From Collimonas sp. OK607 (GTDB taxonomy: Bacteria > Pseudomonadota > Gammaproteobacteria > Burkholderiales > Burkholderiaceae_D), in contig NZ_FOKF01000007.1 of assembly GCF_900111995.1 (NCBI RefSeq), positions 93,328-157,327 of the forward strand: a stretch of DNA of 64,000 nucleotides, given 5' to 3'. The notes under the pieces are model-generated. The model was not told the DNA's origin. It saw only the letters and a program-made list of their open reading frames with translations, and did not search any database. The first letter of the stretch is position 1, and every line of letters starts with the position of its first letter. Shown piece after piece: positions 26,876 through 37,445 of this stretch. The position numbers and the translations under genes were made by a program.

Positions 26876-27982
26876 CTAATCGCCCTTGGCTTCCGATATT
26901 GCCTCAGGGACATTTTTCGGGAGACTCTTCAGGAACTTCTCGCATTCCGGCGGCAACGGCGCCTTAAGGGTTACCGGCTTACCCGTTTCAGGGTGGGCGA
27001 AAGTAATCTGATAAGCATGTAAAAACATTCTTTTCAGGGCAATACGCTGGCCGTCGGCCTTCTGCAAAGTCCGGTTCAAGGCAAAGTCGCCATATTTGTC
27101 GTCACCAGCAATCGCAAAGCCGCTGGCTGACAGATGCACCCTGATTTGATGGGTGCGGCCGGTCTTTAGCTCGGCTTCGAGCAATGCGTAATCACCGTAA
27201 CGGCGGATCAGATTGAAAATCGTGTGCGATGCCTGTCCGTCGGCTTGTACCCGGACGCGGCGCTCGCCATCGGCCGCCGTATACTTATGTAAGGCCAGTT
27301 TGACGTGCTGGCGCTCATTTTGCCAGTCGCCGTGCACCAACACCAGGTAACGCTTGTCGGTATCGCCGTCGCGCATCTGTTCGTGGAGATTGGTCAGCGC
27401 AGAACGTTTCTTCGCCAGCAACAATATGCCTGAAGTATCGCGATCCAGCCGGTGCACCAGTTCCAGGAACTTGGCTTGCGGACGGGCTGCACGAAGTTGC
27501 TCAATGACACCATAACTGACGCCGGAACCGCCATGCACGGCAACGCCAGCCGGCTTGTCGATCACCAGCAAATGATTATCTTCCAGCAATATCTTGAATT
27601 CCGCGCCCGGCACCACTTTTTCTTGCTTTTCAGCAATGCGAATCGGCGGCACCCGGATCACGTCGCCTTCCACCAATCGGTAAGTCTGGTCGATGCGGCC
27701 TTTGTTAACCCTGACCTCACCGGAGCGCAGCACACGATAAATATGGCTCTTGGGCACTCCTTTGCAAATACGCAATAAAAAATTATCGATGCGTTGACCG
27801 GCGTCTTCTTCCCCGATAGTCAACAACTGCACGGCAAGTGCTTGTGGCGGTGGTGGCGGCGGCGCCGACACCTCTTGCTTTACGGCTACATTACGGTCGG
27901 CCTTATGCTTGGGCGCGGCCTGTGTCCGCGCCTTGGAACGAGTCTCAACCCGTCCTCCAGAAAATCTCGCTAAGTCCTTCAT
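26876..27982 (-). CDS. rluC: 23S rRNA pseudouridine synthase (RluC type)
   Basis: RluC modifies uridines 955, 2504 and 2580 of 23S rRNA. The protein has an N-terminal S4 RNA-binding domain (QRIDNFLLRICKGVPKSHIY) and the catalytic HRLDRDTSG. A basic, proline-rich stretch of about 45 residues precedes the S4 domain. I use the ATG at 27982 (368 residues); a TTG eight codons upstream is possible. It is divergent from rne across a 0.6-kb leader, an arrangement also known from E. coli. Confidence 0.94.
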   Translation of the reverse strand: MKDLARFSGGRVETRSKARTQAAPKHKADRNVAVKQEVSAPPPPPPQALAVQLLTIGEEDAGQRIDNFLLRICKGVPKSHIYRVLRSGEVRVNKGRIDQTYRLVEGDVIRVPPIRIAEKQEKVVPGAEFKILLEDNHLLVIDKPAGVAVHGGSGVSYGVIEQLRAARPQAKFLELVHRLDRDTSGILLLAKKRSALTNLHEQMRDGDTDKRYLVLVHGDWQNERQHVKLALHKYTAADGERRVRVQADGQASHTIFNLIRRYGDYALLEAELKTGRTHQIRVHLSASGFAIAGDDKYGDFALNRTLQKADGQRIALKRMFLHAYQITFAHPETGKPVTLKAPLPPECEKFLKSLPKNVPEAISEAKGD

Positions 27983-28006
27983 TTTGAATATATAATTGTT
28001 CTGCAA

Positions 28007-28621
28007 TTGTTAGAAAACAGTTGCTGGTGTAAGAATAAAAAGACCATTCTACACAGAGGCGCGCCCATCAGCCTCGCCAATTTGCAAATTTGATGGGAAA
28101 TGTGTACGCATCACCCCTGCGCGAGTCAAGGTCGCACCGTTGTTGTCATCGGATAACGCGCACGGATGCTGAACAAGAATGTCTGGATGATTAGGATAAA
28201 GTCCGGCGAGCTCGATGCGATTGTAACGACGTTACGATTGCGACGAGCTCGCCGGTTGATGTAGTGCTTATAAATTTGTCGTATATTTTTTACTGAAACC
28301 AATGCTTTATTTGGCTCTGTCAAGCTGTTCACCGCCAGGCGTCGTGCTCGCGTTCCGCGAATCGCAAGACGCTGTACCGGTGCACGCTGGTGGTTTTCAA
28401 TAGAGCGTTCAGTAAAGTTTTTCAGTACCGCGACAGCACTACATCCGCGCCTGTGCACTGCGCCCTACTTTGTAGATTGGCGCAAACACACCAAGGCAAT
28501 TCTCTCCCCCCAGACACTCCGTTCTCGCGTACATCCTTGTACTTTTTGTCGCTGACAGAAATGCTGAAGAACAGCAATCTTTAAGCGCCATTGCATTGAC
28601 CCAAGGGTCACGGAGCGAAAA
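28007..28621 (+). promoter_or_regulatory. Long rne leader / rluC-rne divergent region
   Basis: About 615 bp separate rluC and rne and contain no plausible gene. Notable elements are the 53-nt hairpin at 28203-28255, an AT-rich stretch just after it with TTATAAAT and TATATT (28270-28290) that could be a promoter, and a short TGACCC-AA-GGGTCA hairpin (28597-28610) directly before the GGAG Shine-Dalgarno of rne. E. coli rne has a comparably long leader that mediates autoregulation by RNase E; this sequence would fit that role by analogy only. Confidence 0.6.
28203..28255 (+). repeat. 53-nt near-perfect palindrome in the rne leader region
   Basis: Two 26-base arms separated by one base: each arm starts or ends with CCGGCGAGCTCG, and 22 of 26 positions are complementary, with the mismatches clustered in the middle of the stem. 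There is no T-tract afterwards, so it is not a typical terminator. It lies 367 bp before the rne start. Confidence 0.85.
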
Positions 28622-31600
28622 ATGAAACGCATGTTGTTTAATGCCACGCAGCAAGAAGAACTGCGCGTGGCGATTGTTGACGGGCAAAAGCTCATCGACA
28701 TCGATATCGAAACCACCGGACGCGAACAACGCAAGTCCAATATCTACAAAGGTGTGATTACCCGTATCGAGCCGTCGCTGGAAGCCTGCTTCGTCAACTA
28801 CGGTGAAGAGCGTCATGGCTTTTTGCCGTTCAAGGAAGTTGCCCGCACTTACTTTAAAGAAGGTGTAGACGTTCGTAGCGCATCGATCAAAGATGCACTG
28901 CGCGAAGGCCAGGAAATCATGGTGCAGGTCGAAAAGGAAGAGCGCGGCAATAAAGGCGCGGCCCTGACCTCCTTCGTTTCACTGGCTGGCCGTTATCTGG
29001 TCCTGATGCCTAACAACCCGCGCGGTGGTGGTGTTTCCCGTCGCGTTGAAGGTGAAGATCGCCAGGAACTGCGCGAAACCATGGACAAGCTGGACCTGCC
29101 GAACGGCATGTCGGTGATTGCCCGTACTGCAGGTATCGGCCGCAACGTTGATGAATTGCAATGGGATTTAAATTACCTGATGCAACTCTGGCGCGCTATT
29201 GAAGGTGCCGGCACGCAAGGTAATGGCGCGTTCCTGATTTACCAGGAATCGTCGCTGGTGATTCGCGCGATCCGCGATTACTTCCAACCGGATATCGGCG
29301 AAATCCTGATCGATACCGATGAAATCCACGACCAGGCCCAGCAGTTCATGGCCCACGTCATGCCCGACATGGTGCACCGCGTAAAACGTTACCGCGACGA
29401 CGTGCCGCTGTTCTCCCGTTTCCAGATCGAACACCAGATCGAAACCGCGTACTCGCGCACCGTGCCCCTGCCATCCGGCGGCGCGATCGTGATCGACCAC
29501 ACCGAAGCCCTGGTTTCCGTGGACGTCAACTCGGCGCGCGCTACCCGCGGCGGCGACATCGAAACCACCGCATTCAACACCAATTGCGAGGCAGCGGAAG
29601 AAGTTGCACGTCAATTACGTTTGCGCGACCTCGGTGGCTTGATCGTGATCGACTTCATCGACATGGAGAACTCCAAGAACCAGCGCGAAGTCGAAACCCG
29701 CCTGAAAGATGCACTGCGCTATGACCGCGCCCGCGTCCAGATGGGTAAGATTTCACGTTTCGGCCTGATGGAATTATCGCGCCAGCGCCTGCGTCCGTCG
29801 CTGTCGGAAGGCAGCCATGTGACTTGCCCGCGTTGCAACGGCACCGGCCATATCCGCGATACCGAATCGTCCGCCCTGCAAGTCCTGCGCATCATCCAGG
29901 AAGAGGCGATGAAAGAAAACTCGGCAGCGATCCACGTCCAGGCGCCAGTCGACGTTGCTGCTTTCCTGCTCAACGAAAAACGCGGCGAGATCCTGAAGAT
30001 CGAAACCCGTCACCGGGTCGGCATCATCCTGATCCCGAACAAGCATCTGGAAACCCCGCATTACAAGCTGGAACGCCTGAAGCACGACGATCCTCGCCTG
30101 GAAGAAACCCAGGCCAGCTATGCCATGGCAGAGCAAGCCGATACCGACATCGGTTACAACAAAACCCAAAAAGAAGAAGGCAAGCCGCGTCAGGAAGCCG
30201 TGGTCAAGGGCATTACGCCTGACCAGCCAGCGCCTATCGTCGAGCGCAAGCCGGCAGAAACAGCAGCGCGTCCGACAGCAGTGGCTGCCGCTCCTGCAGA
30301 AACAGGTTTCCTCGGCAAGATCTTCGGTTTCTTCTTCAGCAAACCAGCTGCGCCGGTAGTGGCTCCTGCCGCTACTGCGGAAAGCAAGGGCCCGCAACAA
30401 CGCGGCGACCGTGGAGACCGCAACAATCGTGGTCAGCGCGGCCGTAATCGTGGCGGTCGCAATCGCGATGGCAGCGAAGGCAAATCGGAAACACGCGACG
30501 ACGCCGCCAAGAAACCGGTGGTTGAGACGGTAGAAGCCAAAGAAGCTAAAAACCAGCAAGCACGTCTGCCACGCCCTCCGCGCGAACCTAAAGAACAGAG
30601 GGAGCCAAGAGAGCAACGTGACGCCGGCGACAGCAAAGCGGAAAATCGCAACGAAGGCCGGCGCGAACGTAGCGAACGCCCACCGCGTCCGCCACGCGAA
30701 GAGCGCAAGGAAAACCTGAGCGAAGAAAAAATCGATGACACCTTGCTCAAGGGTGGCGTAGTCGCCACTGCAGGCGTCGCTGTAGCCGCGATTGCAGATA
30801 CTGCGGAAACAACGCAAATCGATAGCGGACGCACCGAAGTCAAAGCCGGCGAGCAAGACGAAGAACCACGTCGTCGTCGTCGTCGCGGTGGCCGTAACCG
30901 CAATCGTCGCGATCGTGACAGCGCCGAAGGCACGACCGAAGGTAGCAACGATGAAGTCGAAACCGGCGAAGCCGCTGCAGTAGCAGATACGGCAGAAGCC
31001 AGCGTTGTTGTTGCACCCGCAACAACAACGGACAATGCTCCGGTTCATGCTGAGCCTGCCGCACTGGTCAGCCACAGCGTACCGATGATGGCCTCGTCAA
31101 TTCCTGCACAGCAAGAAGTGAGCGCTCCGGCATTTGAAGCGGCGCCCGCTCCGACGGCGCTGTCGAACGCAATCGCTGCACCGCTGGTCCCGCAGCAAGT
31201 TGAGCCGCAAGTTGAAACACAGAAGGAAACAGCTCCGGTCGCAGCCGAAGTGACGCCGGTAGCAGCAGCCCCGGCCCCTGAGCCAGTTGCTGCAGCACCA
31301 GTTGTTGCACCTATTGTCGAAACGCCTGCAGCCGAACCTGAACCAGTCGTTATTCCGGTCTCGGCAGCAGTAGCCGTACCGGATCAACTGGTACTGCCTG
31401 AAGTAGCCGCTATCGCTGCCAGCCAACCGGCAGCAGAGCCGCAAATCGAAACCGCAGCGCCGGTAGTTGCTGAAACGGCAGCTCCGGTGGCTCAGGTAAT
31501 TGCTCCAGTTGTTGCACCAGCACCGGTAGCCGAGGCGCCGGCCGTCATCAAGACAGCCATGCCGAGCGTAGCGGCATCGCCTAAGGTTGAAGATTTGCAA

Positions 31601-31780
31601 AGCGTTTTGGCTGCAGCAGGTCTGACACTGGCGGCAACCGATCCAAGCAAACTGCGTGCAGCGCAGGAAGCAACCGCAAGCATCGCTCCGGCACCACGTG
31701 TGCCGCGCGAACGCAAGCCATTGCCGACGCAAACCAGCGAGCCGCTGGTTCAAGTCGAAACCCAGCGCTCACAGTCGTAA
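28622..31780 (+). CDS. rne: Ribonuclease E
   Basis: RNase E is the main endonuclease of mRNA decay and rRNA/tRNA processing and the scaffold of the degradosome. The 1052-residue protein has the S1 domain (about 38-120), the 5'-sensor and DNase I-like catalytic part ([18 protein letters not shown] with the catalytic Asp pair), and the zinc-link C402-P-R-C405. From about residue 500 it is disordered: Arg-rich patches ([33 protein letters not shown]) and then about 350 residues rich in Ala, Pro, Val and Glu. The arginine patches suit RNA binding; partner-binding sites cannot be placed. SD GGAG is 6 bp before the ATG. Confidence 0.97.
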   Translation: MKRMLFNATQQEELRVAIVDGQKLIDIDIETTGREQRKSNIYKGVITRIEPSLEACFVNYGEERHGFLPFKEVARTYFKEGVDVRSASIKDALREGQEIMVQVEKEERGNKGAALTSFVSLAGRYLVLMPNNPRGGGVSRRVEGEDRQELRETMDKLDLPNGMSVIARTAGIGRNVDELQWDLNYLMQLWRAIEGAGTQGNGAFLIYQESSLVIRAIRDYFQPDIGEILIDTDEIHDQAQQFMAHVMPDMVHRVKRYRDDVPLFSRFQIEHQIETAYSRTVPLPSGGAIVIDHTEALVSVDVNSARATRGGDIETTAFNTNCEAAEEVARQLRLRDLGGLIVIDFIDMENSKNQREVETRLKDALRYDRARVQMGKISRFGLMELSRQRLRPSLSEGSHVTCPRCNGTGHIRDTESSALQVLRIIQEEAMKENSAAIHVQAPVDVAAFLLNEKRGEILKIETRHRVGIILIPNKHLETPHYKLERLKHDDPRLEETQASYAMAEQADTDIGYNKTQKEEGKPRQEAVVKGITPDQPAPIVERKPAETAARPTAVAAAPAETGFLGKIFGFFFSKPAAPVVAPAATAESKGPQQRGDRGDRNNRGQRGRNRGGRNRDGSEGKSETRDDAAKKPVVETVEAKEAKNQQARLPRPPREPKEQREPREQRDAGDSKAENRNEGRRERSERPPRPPREERKENLSEEKIDDTLLKGGVVATAGVAVAAIADTAETTQIDSGRTEVKAGEQDEEPRRRRRRGGRNRNRRDRDSAEGTTEGSNDEVETGEAAAVADTAEASVVVAPATTTDNAPVHAEPAALVSHSVPMMASSIPAQQEVSAPAFEAAPAPTALSNAIAAPLVPQQVEPQVETQKETAPVAAEVTPVAAAPAPEPVAAAPVVAPIVETPAAEPEPVVIPVSAAVAVPDQLVLPEVAAIAASQPAAEPQIETAAPVVAETAAPVAQVIAPVVAPAPVAEAPAVIKTAMPSVAASPKVEDLQSVLAAAGLTLAATDPSKLRAAQEATASIAPAPRVPRERKPLPTQTSEPLVQVETQRSQS

Positions 31781-31829
31781 GCTGACGGTTCACCGCAAGT
31801 TATTAGCGGTGTAACGCGATGGCAATAAA

Positions 31830-31856
31830 ACAAAGGGAGTCTCTGACTCCCTTTGT
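31830..31856. terminator. Hairpin after rne
   Basis: A perfect 11-bp stem ACAAAGGGAGT / ACTCCCTTTGT with a 5-base loop lies 50 bp after the rne stop. The T-rich tail (TTTTATT) is on the minus-strand side, so on the plus strand it is a hairpin without a U-tract. It may still end or stabilise the rne transcript. Confidence 0.6.
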
Positions 31857-31997
31857 CACGTCTGCACCTGTTTGAAAACCGGACCGGCCCGCTTTCCTCG
31901 GTCCGCCGCAGCTAAAAAACGATGCTCATGGTATCTTGTAGAAGTTACCACCCAATTTAGAGATGCAAGACATTGCACACCTTTGCAGACACACATC

Positions 31998-33122
31998 ATG
32001 ACTAAAAAAGTCATCCCGCTGATCGATAGCCGCAGTTTCTTGCCGCCGTCCCTGCCACCGACCTTGCCCTCCATCCTTGAAGCGCCGACCGGCCTGATCG
32101 CCGATGAACTGGGGCGGCCGCTACACGACTTGCGCATCTCGGTCACCGACCGCTGCAACTTCCGCTGCGTCTACTGCATGCCGCGCGCAGTGTTCGACAA
32201 GGACTATGCATTCTTGCCGCACACCGCATTGCTGTCGTTTGAAGAAATTACCCGGCTGGCCAGTTTGTTCGTCGCCCATGGCGTCCACAAGATCCGCCTG
32301 ACCGGCGGCGAGCCTCTGCTGCGCAAGCACATAGAAACGCTGATTGCCATGCTCAGCGCCCTGAAGACGCCGGATGGCAAGGAGCTCGACCTGACCCTGA
32401 CCACCAACGGTTCGCTGTTGGCAAAAAAAGCGCAGGCGTTGAAAGATGCCGGCCTCAAGCGCGTCACCGTCTCGCTGGATGCACTCGACGAAAACATATT
32501 CCAACGCATGAACGACGCCGATTTCCCGGTTGCCGAGGTATTGCGCGGACTGGAAGTCGCGCATCAGGTCGGACTGGGACCTATCAAGGTCAACATGGTA
32601 GTCAAGCGTGGCGTCAACGATCAGGAAATCCTGCCGATGGCGCGTTACTTCAAGAACACGCCATATATCCTGCGCTTCATCGAGTATATGGATGTGGGCG
32701 CCTCCAACGGCTGGAAGATGGATGAAGTGGTGCCCTCTGCCGAAGTCGCACAACTGATCCAGACCGAACTGCCGATGCAACCGGTAGAAGCCAACTACGT
32801 TGGCGAAACCGCACAGCGCTGGCGTTATGCCGATGGCATTGGCGAAGTCGGACTGATCTCCAGCGTCACCCAGGCGTTTTGCCACGACTGTTCGCGCGCC
32901 CGCCTGTCGACCGAAGGCAAGCTGTACACCTGCCTGTTTGCCAGCGCCGGCCACGATCTGCGCGCGCTGTTGCGCAGCGAATGCAGCGATCCGGAGATCT
33001 CCAGCGTAATCGGCCAGTTGTGGCGTGCGCGTGACGATCGTTATTCCGAATTGCGGACGCAAAACACCGAGGGTCTGGCATCCCCCCGCAAGAAAGTGGA
33101 AATGTCGTACATAGGCGGTTGA
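31998..33122 (+). CDS. moaA: GTP 3',8-cyclase MoaA
   Basis: MoaA is the radical-SAM enzyme that makes 3',8-cH2GTP in the first step of molybdenum cofactor synthesis. The 374-residue protein has C53-x3-C57-x2-C60 ([10 protein letters not shown]) for the SAM cluster, the C-terminal cluster cysteines in [19 protein letters not shown], and the terminal GG needed for activity. I start at ATG 31998 ([11 protein letters not shown]); the frame is open 42 codons upstream, but that part overlaps a GC-rich hairpin (31880-31905) and lacks family similarity. Confidence 0.96.
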   Translation: MTKKVIPLIDSRSFLPPSLPPTLPSILEAPTGLIADELGRPLHDLRISVTDRCNFRCVYCMPRAVFDKDYAFLPHTALLSFEEITRLASLFVAHGVHKIRLTGGEPLLRKHIETLIAMLSALKTPDGKELDLTLTTNGSLLAKKAQALKDAGLKRVTVSLDALDENIFQRMNDADFPVAEVLRGLEVAHQVGLGPIKVNMVVKRGVNDQEILPMARYFKNTPYILRFIEYMDVGASNGWKMDEVVPSAEVAQLIQTELPMQPVEANYVGETAQRWRYADGIGEVGLISSVTQAFCHDCSRARLSTEGKLYTCLFASAGHDLRALLRSECSDPEISSVIGQLWRARDDRYSELRTQNTEGLASPRKKVEMSYIGG

Positions 33123-33134
33123 CCAAGTCACGCC

Positions 33135-33758
33135 ATGAAAGCCGATCCCGACCTTGCTCCCGTTGCGCAGAACATCACCGGCCTGATATTGGCCGGCGGC
33201 CGCGGCACACGCATGGGCGGCGTCGACAAGGGCCTGGCCCTGCTCGATGACCAGCCGATGGTGGCGCACGTCATTGCGCGCCTGGCGCCTCAGGTCAACA
33301 GCCTGATCATCAACGCCAACCGCAATCAGAGCAGCTACGCGGCATTCGGGCATCCGGTCTGGCCGGACGAGCAGCCTGACTTTGCCGGCCCGCTGGCGGG
33401 CCTGCAGGCGGGCCTGAACCACTGCACCAGTCCGTACCTGGTGACAGCCCCCTGCGACTCGCCCTATCTGCCGCATGATCTGGTGGCGCGTCTGGCGCAA
33501 GCGCTGCAAAACGCCAATGCCGACCTGGCGGTGGCGACCACAATCGACCATAGCGACCCAGGCGACCGGAAGATCCAGCCGCAGCCGGTATTCATGCTCC
33601 TGAAAACCGGTTTATTAACCGAGCTCAATGACTTCCTGCATGGTGGCGGGCGTAAGATGGAAACGTGGTATAGCCGCCTAAACTATTGCGTAACGCTGTT
33701 TACCGACGCCGACGCTTTCCGTAACATCAATACCCGAGAACAGTTACAACAGCGATAA
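33135..33758 (+). CDS. mobA: Molybdenum cofactor guanylyltransferase
   Basis: MobA attaches GMP to molybdopterin to form the bis-MGD precursor. The 207-residue nucleotidyltransferase shows LAGGRGTRMGGVDKGLALL at residues 17-35 for GTP binding and APCDSPYLP with the metal-binding Asp. It starts 12 bp after moaA and is followed 4 bp later by moeA, so the three genes form an operon. Confidence 0.95.
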   Translation: MKADPDLAPVAQNITGLILAGGRGTRMGGVDKGLALLDDQPMVAHVIARLAPQVNSLIINANRNQSSYAAFGHPVWPDEQPDFAGPLAGLQAGLNHCTSPYLVTAPCDSPYLPHDLVARLAQALQNANADLAVATTIDHSDPGDRKIQPQPVFMLLKTGLLTELNDFLHGGGRKMETWYSRLNYCVTLFTDADAFRNINTREQLQQR

Positions 33759-33762
33759 TGCA

Positions 33763-35082
33763 ATGACCAATTTGAATGTCCGCCCAGCCCCAGCCAAACA
33801 GTCCTTGTCCCAACTGACCAGTTGCCTGTCGGACTACGATCCGCATGCGATGCCGGTCAAGCAAGCGCAAGCCATCATTCACGATTGCATCACGCCAGTC
33901 ACCGCGATTGAAAAAGTGGCACTGCGCAGCGCCCTTGACCGGGTGCTGGCAAGCGACATCATCTCGCCCATCAACGTCCCGGCGCATGACAACTCGGCCA
34001 TGGACGGTTATGCGTTCAACGCCGTCGACCTGTTGCCCGACGCCGATACCGTGCTGAGCGTGGCAGGCACCGCCCATGCCGGCCGCGCCTACGAGGGAAC
34101 GCTGGCGCGCGGCCAGGCGATACGAATCATGACCGGCGCGCTGATGCCGGACGGGCTCGACACCGTGATCCCGCAGGAATTTGTGAACATCGCGCCCGGC
34201 GGTCCGGCCGATTCCGTCACCATCCCGTTGGCCGCCGTCAAGCCGGGCGCAAATCGTCGTTTGGCTGGAGAAGATCTGAAAGCCGGTTCAATTGCCATCG
34301 GTCAGGGCCGCATCCTGCGCCCAGCCGATCTCGGTTTGCTAGCCTCGCTGGGGATTGCCGAAATCCCGGTAAGACGTCGTCTGCGCGTGGCATTTTTCTC
34401 CACCGGCGACGAGTTGCGCTCGGTCGGCGAAGCGCTGGATCCCGGCTGCGTCTACGACTCCAATCGCTACACCCTGTACGGCATGCTGCAACGGCTCGGC
34501 TGCGACATCATCGACATGGGCGTGGTGGGCGACGATCCGCAGGCACTGGAAAACGCTTTTCGCAGCGCTTGCGAAAACGCCGACGCCATCATCACCTCCG
34601 GCGGCGTCTCGGTCGGCGATGCAGATCACACCAAACAAATGATGGCGCAACTGGGCGATGTCGCCTTCTGGAAAATCGGCATGCGGCCAGGCCGCCCGCT
34701 GGCATTCGGCAGCATCACATCGGCCGGCAAGCAAGCCCTGTTTTTCGGCCTGCCCGGCAATCCGGTTGCGGTCATGGTGTCGTTTTATTTTTTTGCGCGC
34801 GACGCTCTGCTGCAGATGATGGGGGCGCAGGTCGCGCCACTGCCGCTGATGCGCGCCACCGCTGCGGTCGGCATTCGCAAACGGCCGGGCCGCACGGAAT
34901 ACCAGCGCGGCATCCTGAGCTTGAGCGATGGCCAGTGGACGGTGCGCCCTACCGCAGCCCAGGGCTCCGGCATCTTGCGCTCCATGGCGGAAGCCAATTG
35001 CATGATCGTGCTGGCACATGAACAGGCTGACGTGGCAAGCGGCGATACAGTCGAGGTGATCCTGTTTGACGGTTTGATCTGA
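33763..35082 (+). CDS. moeA: Molybdopterin molybdenumtransferase
   Basis: MoeA inserts molybdate into adenylylated molybdopterin. The 439-residue protein shows HDNSAMDGYAF, GTAHAGRAYEG, the domain with GDELRSVGEALDPG, SGGVSVGDADHTK and FFGLPGNPVAVMVSF, the usual order of MoeA domains. It is the third gene of the moaA-mobA-moeA operon. moaC/D/E and mogA are not in the window. Confidence 0.96.
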   Translation: MTNLNVRPAPAKQSLSQLTSCLSDYDPHAMPVKQAQAIIHDCITPVTAIEKVALRSALDRVLASDIISPINVPAHDNSAMDGYAFNAVDLLPDADTVLSVAGTAHAGRAYEGTLARGQAIRIMTGALMPDGLDTVIPQEFVNIAPGGPADSVTIPLAAVKPGANRRLAGEDLKAGSIAIGQGRILRPADLGLLASLGIAEIPVRRRLRVAFFSTGDELRSVGEALDPGCVYDSNRYTLYGMLQRLGCDIIDMGVVGDDPQALENAFRSACENADAIITSGGVSVGDADHTKQMMAQLGDVAFWKIGMRPGRPLAFGSITSAGKQALFFGLPGNPVAVMVSFYFFARDALLQMMGAQVAPLPLMRATAAVGIRKRPGRTEYQRGILSLSDGQWTVRPTAAQGSGILRSMAEANCMIVLAHEQADVASGDTVEVILFDGLI

Positions 35083-35111
35083 TCCGGGCGACAGCCAGGC
35101 ACGATTAAAAC

Positions 35112-36404
35112 ATGCTCAAACAATACCGGCACGACCTGCAGCAACTGGGCAGACCCTTCATGCTGGTGCTGATCAGCGAGATGGCAACGCTGAGTGCGCT
35201 ATTGCTTGGCAATATCACCATCGCCTGGTGGATCGCCCAGCATGGCGGCGCTCGCGACCTTGCGACCTTTGGCGTGACCGTTGCAGCTGCGAGCCTGCTT
35301 GCAATTCCCCTGCTCTCCCCGTTAGGCGACCGCTACCCCAAGAAGCGTTTGATGGCGATCGGCTTCATCGCCATCGCAATTGAAAGCGTGGCCCTGGCAC
35401 TTTTGGCGCAAACGAATGTTTACCATCTCTACCTGATCATCGCCTGCGAGATGATCGGCGTTTGCGCCATGGCGATCATCATGCCGTGCATCCAGACCAT
35501 CGCATCGGAACTGGTGCCGGCAGAAAAACTATCGCTCGCCTTGAGCATGCAAAAAGTCAGCGGCTCTCTTGGCGGCATCATGGGGCCAGCGCTGGGCGGC
35601 AGCGTGATCGCCGCCAGCAGCGTCGCCAGCGCGCTCTGGGTACATGTGGCCTTGTTGTTGATCGCAGCGTTTGCCGCCACCAGATTACCCAAGGCTGTGA
35701 CAGCGGGTAAACCCGCGGCGCCTGGGCTCACGCAATGGCTGCACGAGCTGAAAGCAGGCCTGCGCATGAAATGGCATATTCCGCTGGAACGTCACTGGAC
35801 CATTGTGACGCTGGTCATCGGCATGTTTTATGCGCCCACTATCGGCATGATGGCGACACTCAGGGTGACCAGCCTTGGCTTGTCAGCATTTTGGCTTGGC
35901 GCGACGAACATGGGCATCATGTCCGGCATGTTCCTCGGCTTTCTCGGTTGCGCCTCTTTTTTCTCAAGAAAGCTGGGACGCTTCGGGGCATTGATAGGTG
36001 CGGCCCAGCTACGCGCCGCCGCGCTCCTGCTGGTGGGCCTGACCGCATCGCCGTTGCTGTTGGCAACTGCATTTTTCATGCTCGGCATCTCGCAATCGAC
36101 CACCCAATTTGTCGGCGTCACGCACCGCTTGCTGGCGATGCCGCCCAACTATCGCGCACGACACGCATCGGTCAATACGATGGCGTGGCAGATCTCGTCG
36201 ACACTGGGGCCGGCCGTCGCAGGCATCGCCTTGCTGCACGCCTCGGTGGCGCAATGTTATGTGCTATTCGGTATCCTGATCGCGCTGCTTAGCATCGGCC
36301 TCGCGCTGATTCCGAAAATGCGTGAATTCCTGAGCGTCGATCACGACGTTGCTAACGGCTGGTATCAGCGAGAATATCCTGCTGCATTCCGGAATTATAA
36401 TTAG
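35112..36404 (+). CDS. MFS transporter
   Basis: A 430-residue major facilitator protein with about 12 membrane helices. The conserved inter-helix 2-3 loop is GDRYPKKRLM, and a longer central loop lies between helices 6 and 7. It resembles EntS-like exporters in overall pattern, but the substrate cannot be inferred. It begins 29 bp after moeA on the same strand; co-transcription is possible though the function need not be shared. Confidence 0.88.
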   Translation: MLKQYRHDLQQLGRPFMLVLISEMATLSALLLGNITIAWWIAQHGGARDLATFGVTVAAASLLAIPLLSPLGDRYPKKRLMAIGFIAIAIESVALALLAQTNVYHLYLIIACEMIGVCAMAIIMPCIQTIASELVPAEKLSLALSMQKVSGSLGGIMGPALGGSVIAASSVASALWVHVALLLIAAFAATRLPKAVTAGKPAAPGLTQWLHELKAGLRMKWHIPLERHWTIVTLVIGMFYAPTIGMMATLRVTSLGLSAFWLGATNMGIMSGMFLGFLGCASFFSRKLGRFGALIGAAQLRAAALLLVGLTASPLLLATAFFMLGISQSTTQFVGVTHRLLAMPPNYRARHASVNTMAWQISSTLGPAVAGIALLHASVAQCYVLFGILIALLSIGLALIPKMREFLSVDHDVANGWYQREYPAAFRNYN

Positions 36405-36479
36405 CCCACTTGATGGGTTGATGATTTATGATTGATTCCGGCGTAAGCGCGCGCTGACAAGTTCTCTTTTTATATTCCC

Positions 36480-37433
36480 ATGATCATACGAACCGCAACT
36501 GAAGCCGACCTCCTGACGATCTGCAAGCTTGGGATGGAAGTCAATCTTTTGCATCACGAAGCATGGCCGACTGTGTTTGCGCCAGAAGCAGCGCCGGAGC
36601 GAGACTGGGATTATTGGCGCGCCTGCTTGTTGCACGACGGCGCGCTGATCATGATCGCTGACATTGACGGTCAGGCAGCGGGGATGATAACGGCACAAAT
36701 AAGCGAAGAAACCGGCAGCCTGGTGCATCCGCACAAATTTTTCCGGATCGGTTCGATTTCAGTCAGCGTATCGCATCGCGGCAGCGGTATCGGGCGCAGC
36801 CTGATGTCTGCGATTGAGGCTTGGGCTACCTCTCAGGGCGCCAGCGATTTGCGGCTTACGGTGTGGGATTTCAACCAGCGGGCAATCGCCTTTTATGAAG
36901 AGCTGGGATATGAGACAAGGTCGCACCTGATGTGGAAACCGTTGCCAACCGAAACGGCAGCTGCCGTGGCAAGTGCATTCGAGTTTCGCCCCGCCCACGT
37001 CGATGATGCCGCAGCAATTAACGCTCTGATCCTGCAGTTTTTGCATGAATTCACGATCAGCGCGGATGGCAGCGGCGCCGAACAATTTCTCGCATCAGTC
37101 TCCACCGAAGCTGAAGCCCGCTACATTTCTGATCCGCGCTACCTCTACATCGCGGCGTTTGCCGGCGAAGTGCTGGCAGGCTTCATTACCATCCGCGACC
37201 GCTGCCACATCTCCCACCTGTTCGTAGCCCCGCAGTTCCAGCGCCAAGGCCTGGCTACCCGGCTTTGGCAGGCAGCGTTAAGCTCTGCCCCTGACCTGGA
37301 ACTTGAAGGCTTTACAGTCAATTCTTCGCCCTTTGCATTGCCCGTATACGAGCGCTTCGGCTTCGTCAAAACCGGTCCAAAAATTGAAAAACATGGCATA
37401 TGCTTTGTACCTATGTACCTGTCGCTCGGGTAG
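36480..37433 (+). CDS. Tandem GNAT N-acetyltransferase
   Basis: A 317-residue protein with two complete-looking GNAT domains. The first (1-155) has SHRGSGIGRSLMSAIEAWA for acetyl-CoA binding and AIAFYEELGYE. The second (about 168-317) has APQFQRQGLATRLWQAAL and LPVYERFGF. The two domains differ strongly, so this is not a recent duplication. The substrate is unknown. It is followed 12 bp later by the nucleotidyltransferase. Confidence 0.88.
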   Translation: MIIRTATEADLLTICKLGMEVNLLHHEAWPTVFAPEAAPERDWDYWRACLLHDGALIMIADIDGQAAGMITAQISEETGSLVHPHKFFRIGSISVSVSHRGSGIGRSLMSAIEAWATSQGASDLRLTVWDFNQRAIAFYEELGYETRSHLMWKPLPTETAAAVASAFEFRPAHVDDAAAINALILQFLHEFTISADGSGAEQFLASVSTEAEARYISDPRYLYIAAFAGEVLAGFITIRDRCHISHLFVAPQFQRQGLATRLWQAALSSAPDLELEGFTVNSSPFALPVYERFGFVKTGPKIEKHGICFVPMYLSLG

Positions 37434-37445
37434 GTTTGCGCAAGC

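Noticed and set aside
29774..31075. 433-codon minus-strand frame inside rne
   Set aside because: Cys/Phe/Ala-rich composition typical of an antisense frame through a Glu/Arg/Ala-rich gene; rne is clearly coding on the other strand.
31872..31997. 42-codon N-terminal extension of moaA, or a molybdenum cofactor riboswitch upstream
   Set aside because: The extension has no family similarity. The leader has one simple hairpin (31880-31905), and I could not find the conserved Moco RNA pattern.
32121..33551. 476-codon minus-strand frame across moaA and mobA
   Set aside because: It spans two well-identified plus-strand genes and their junction and has no recognisable domain.
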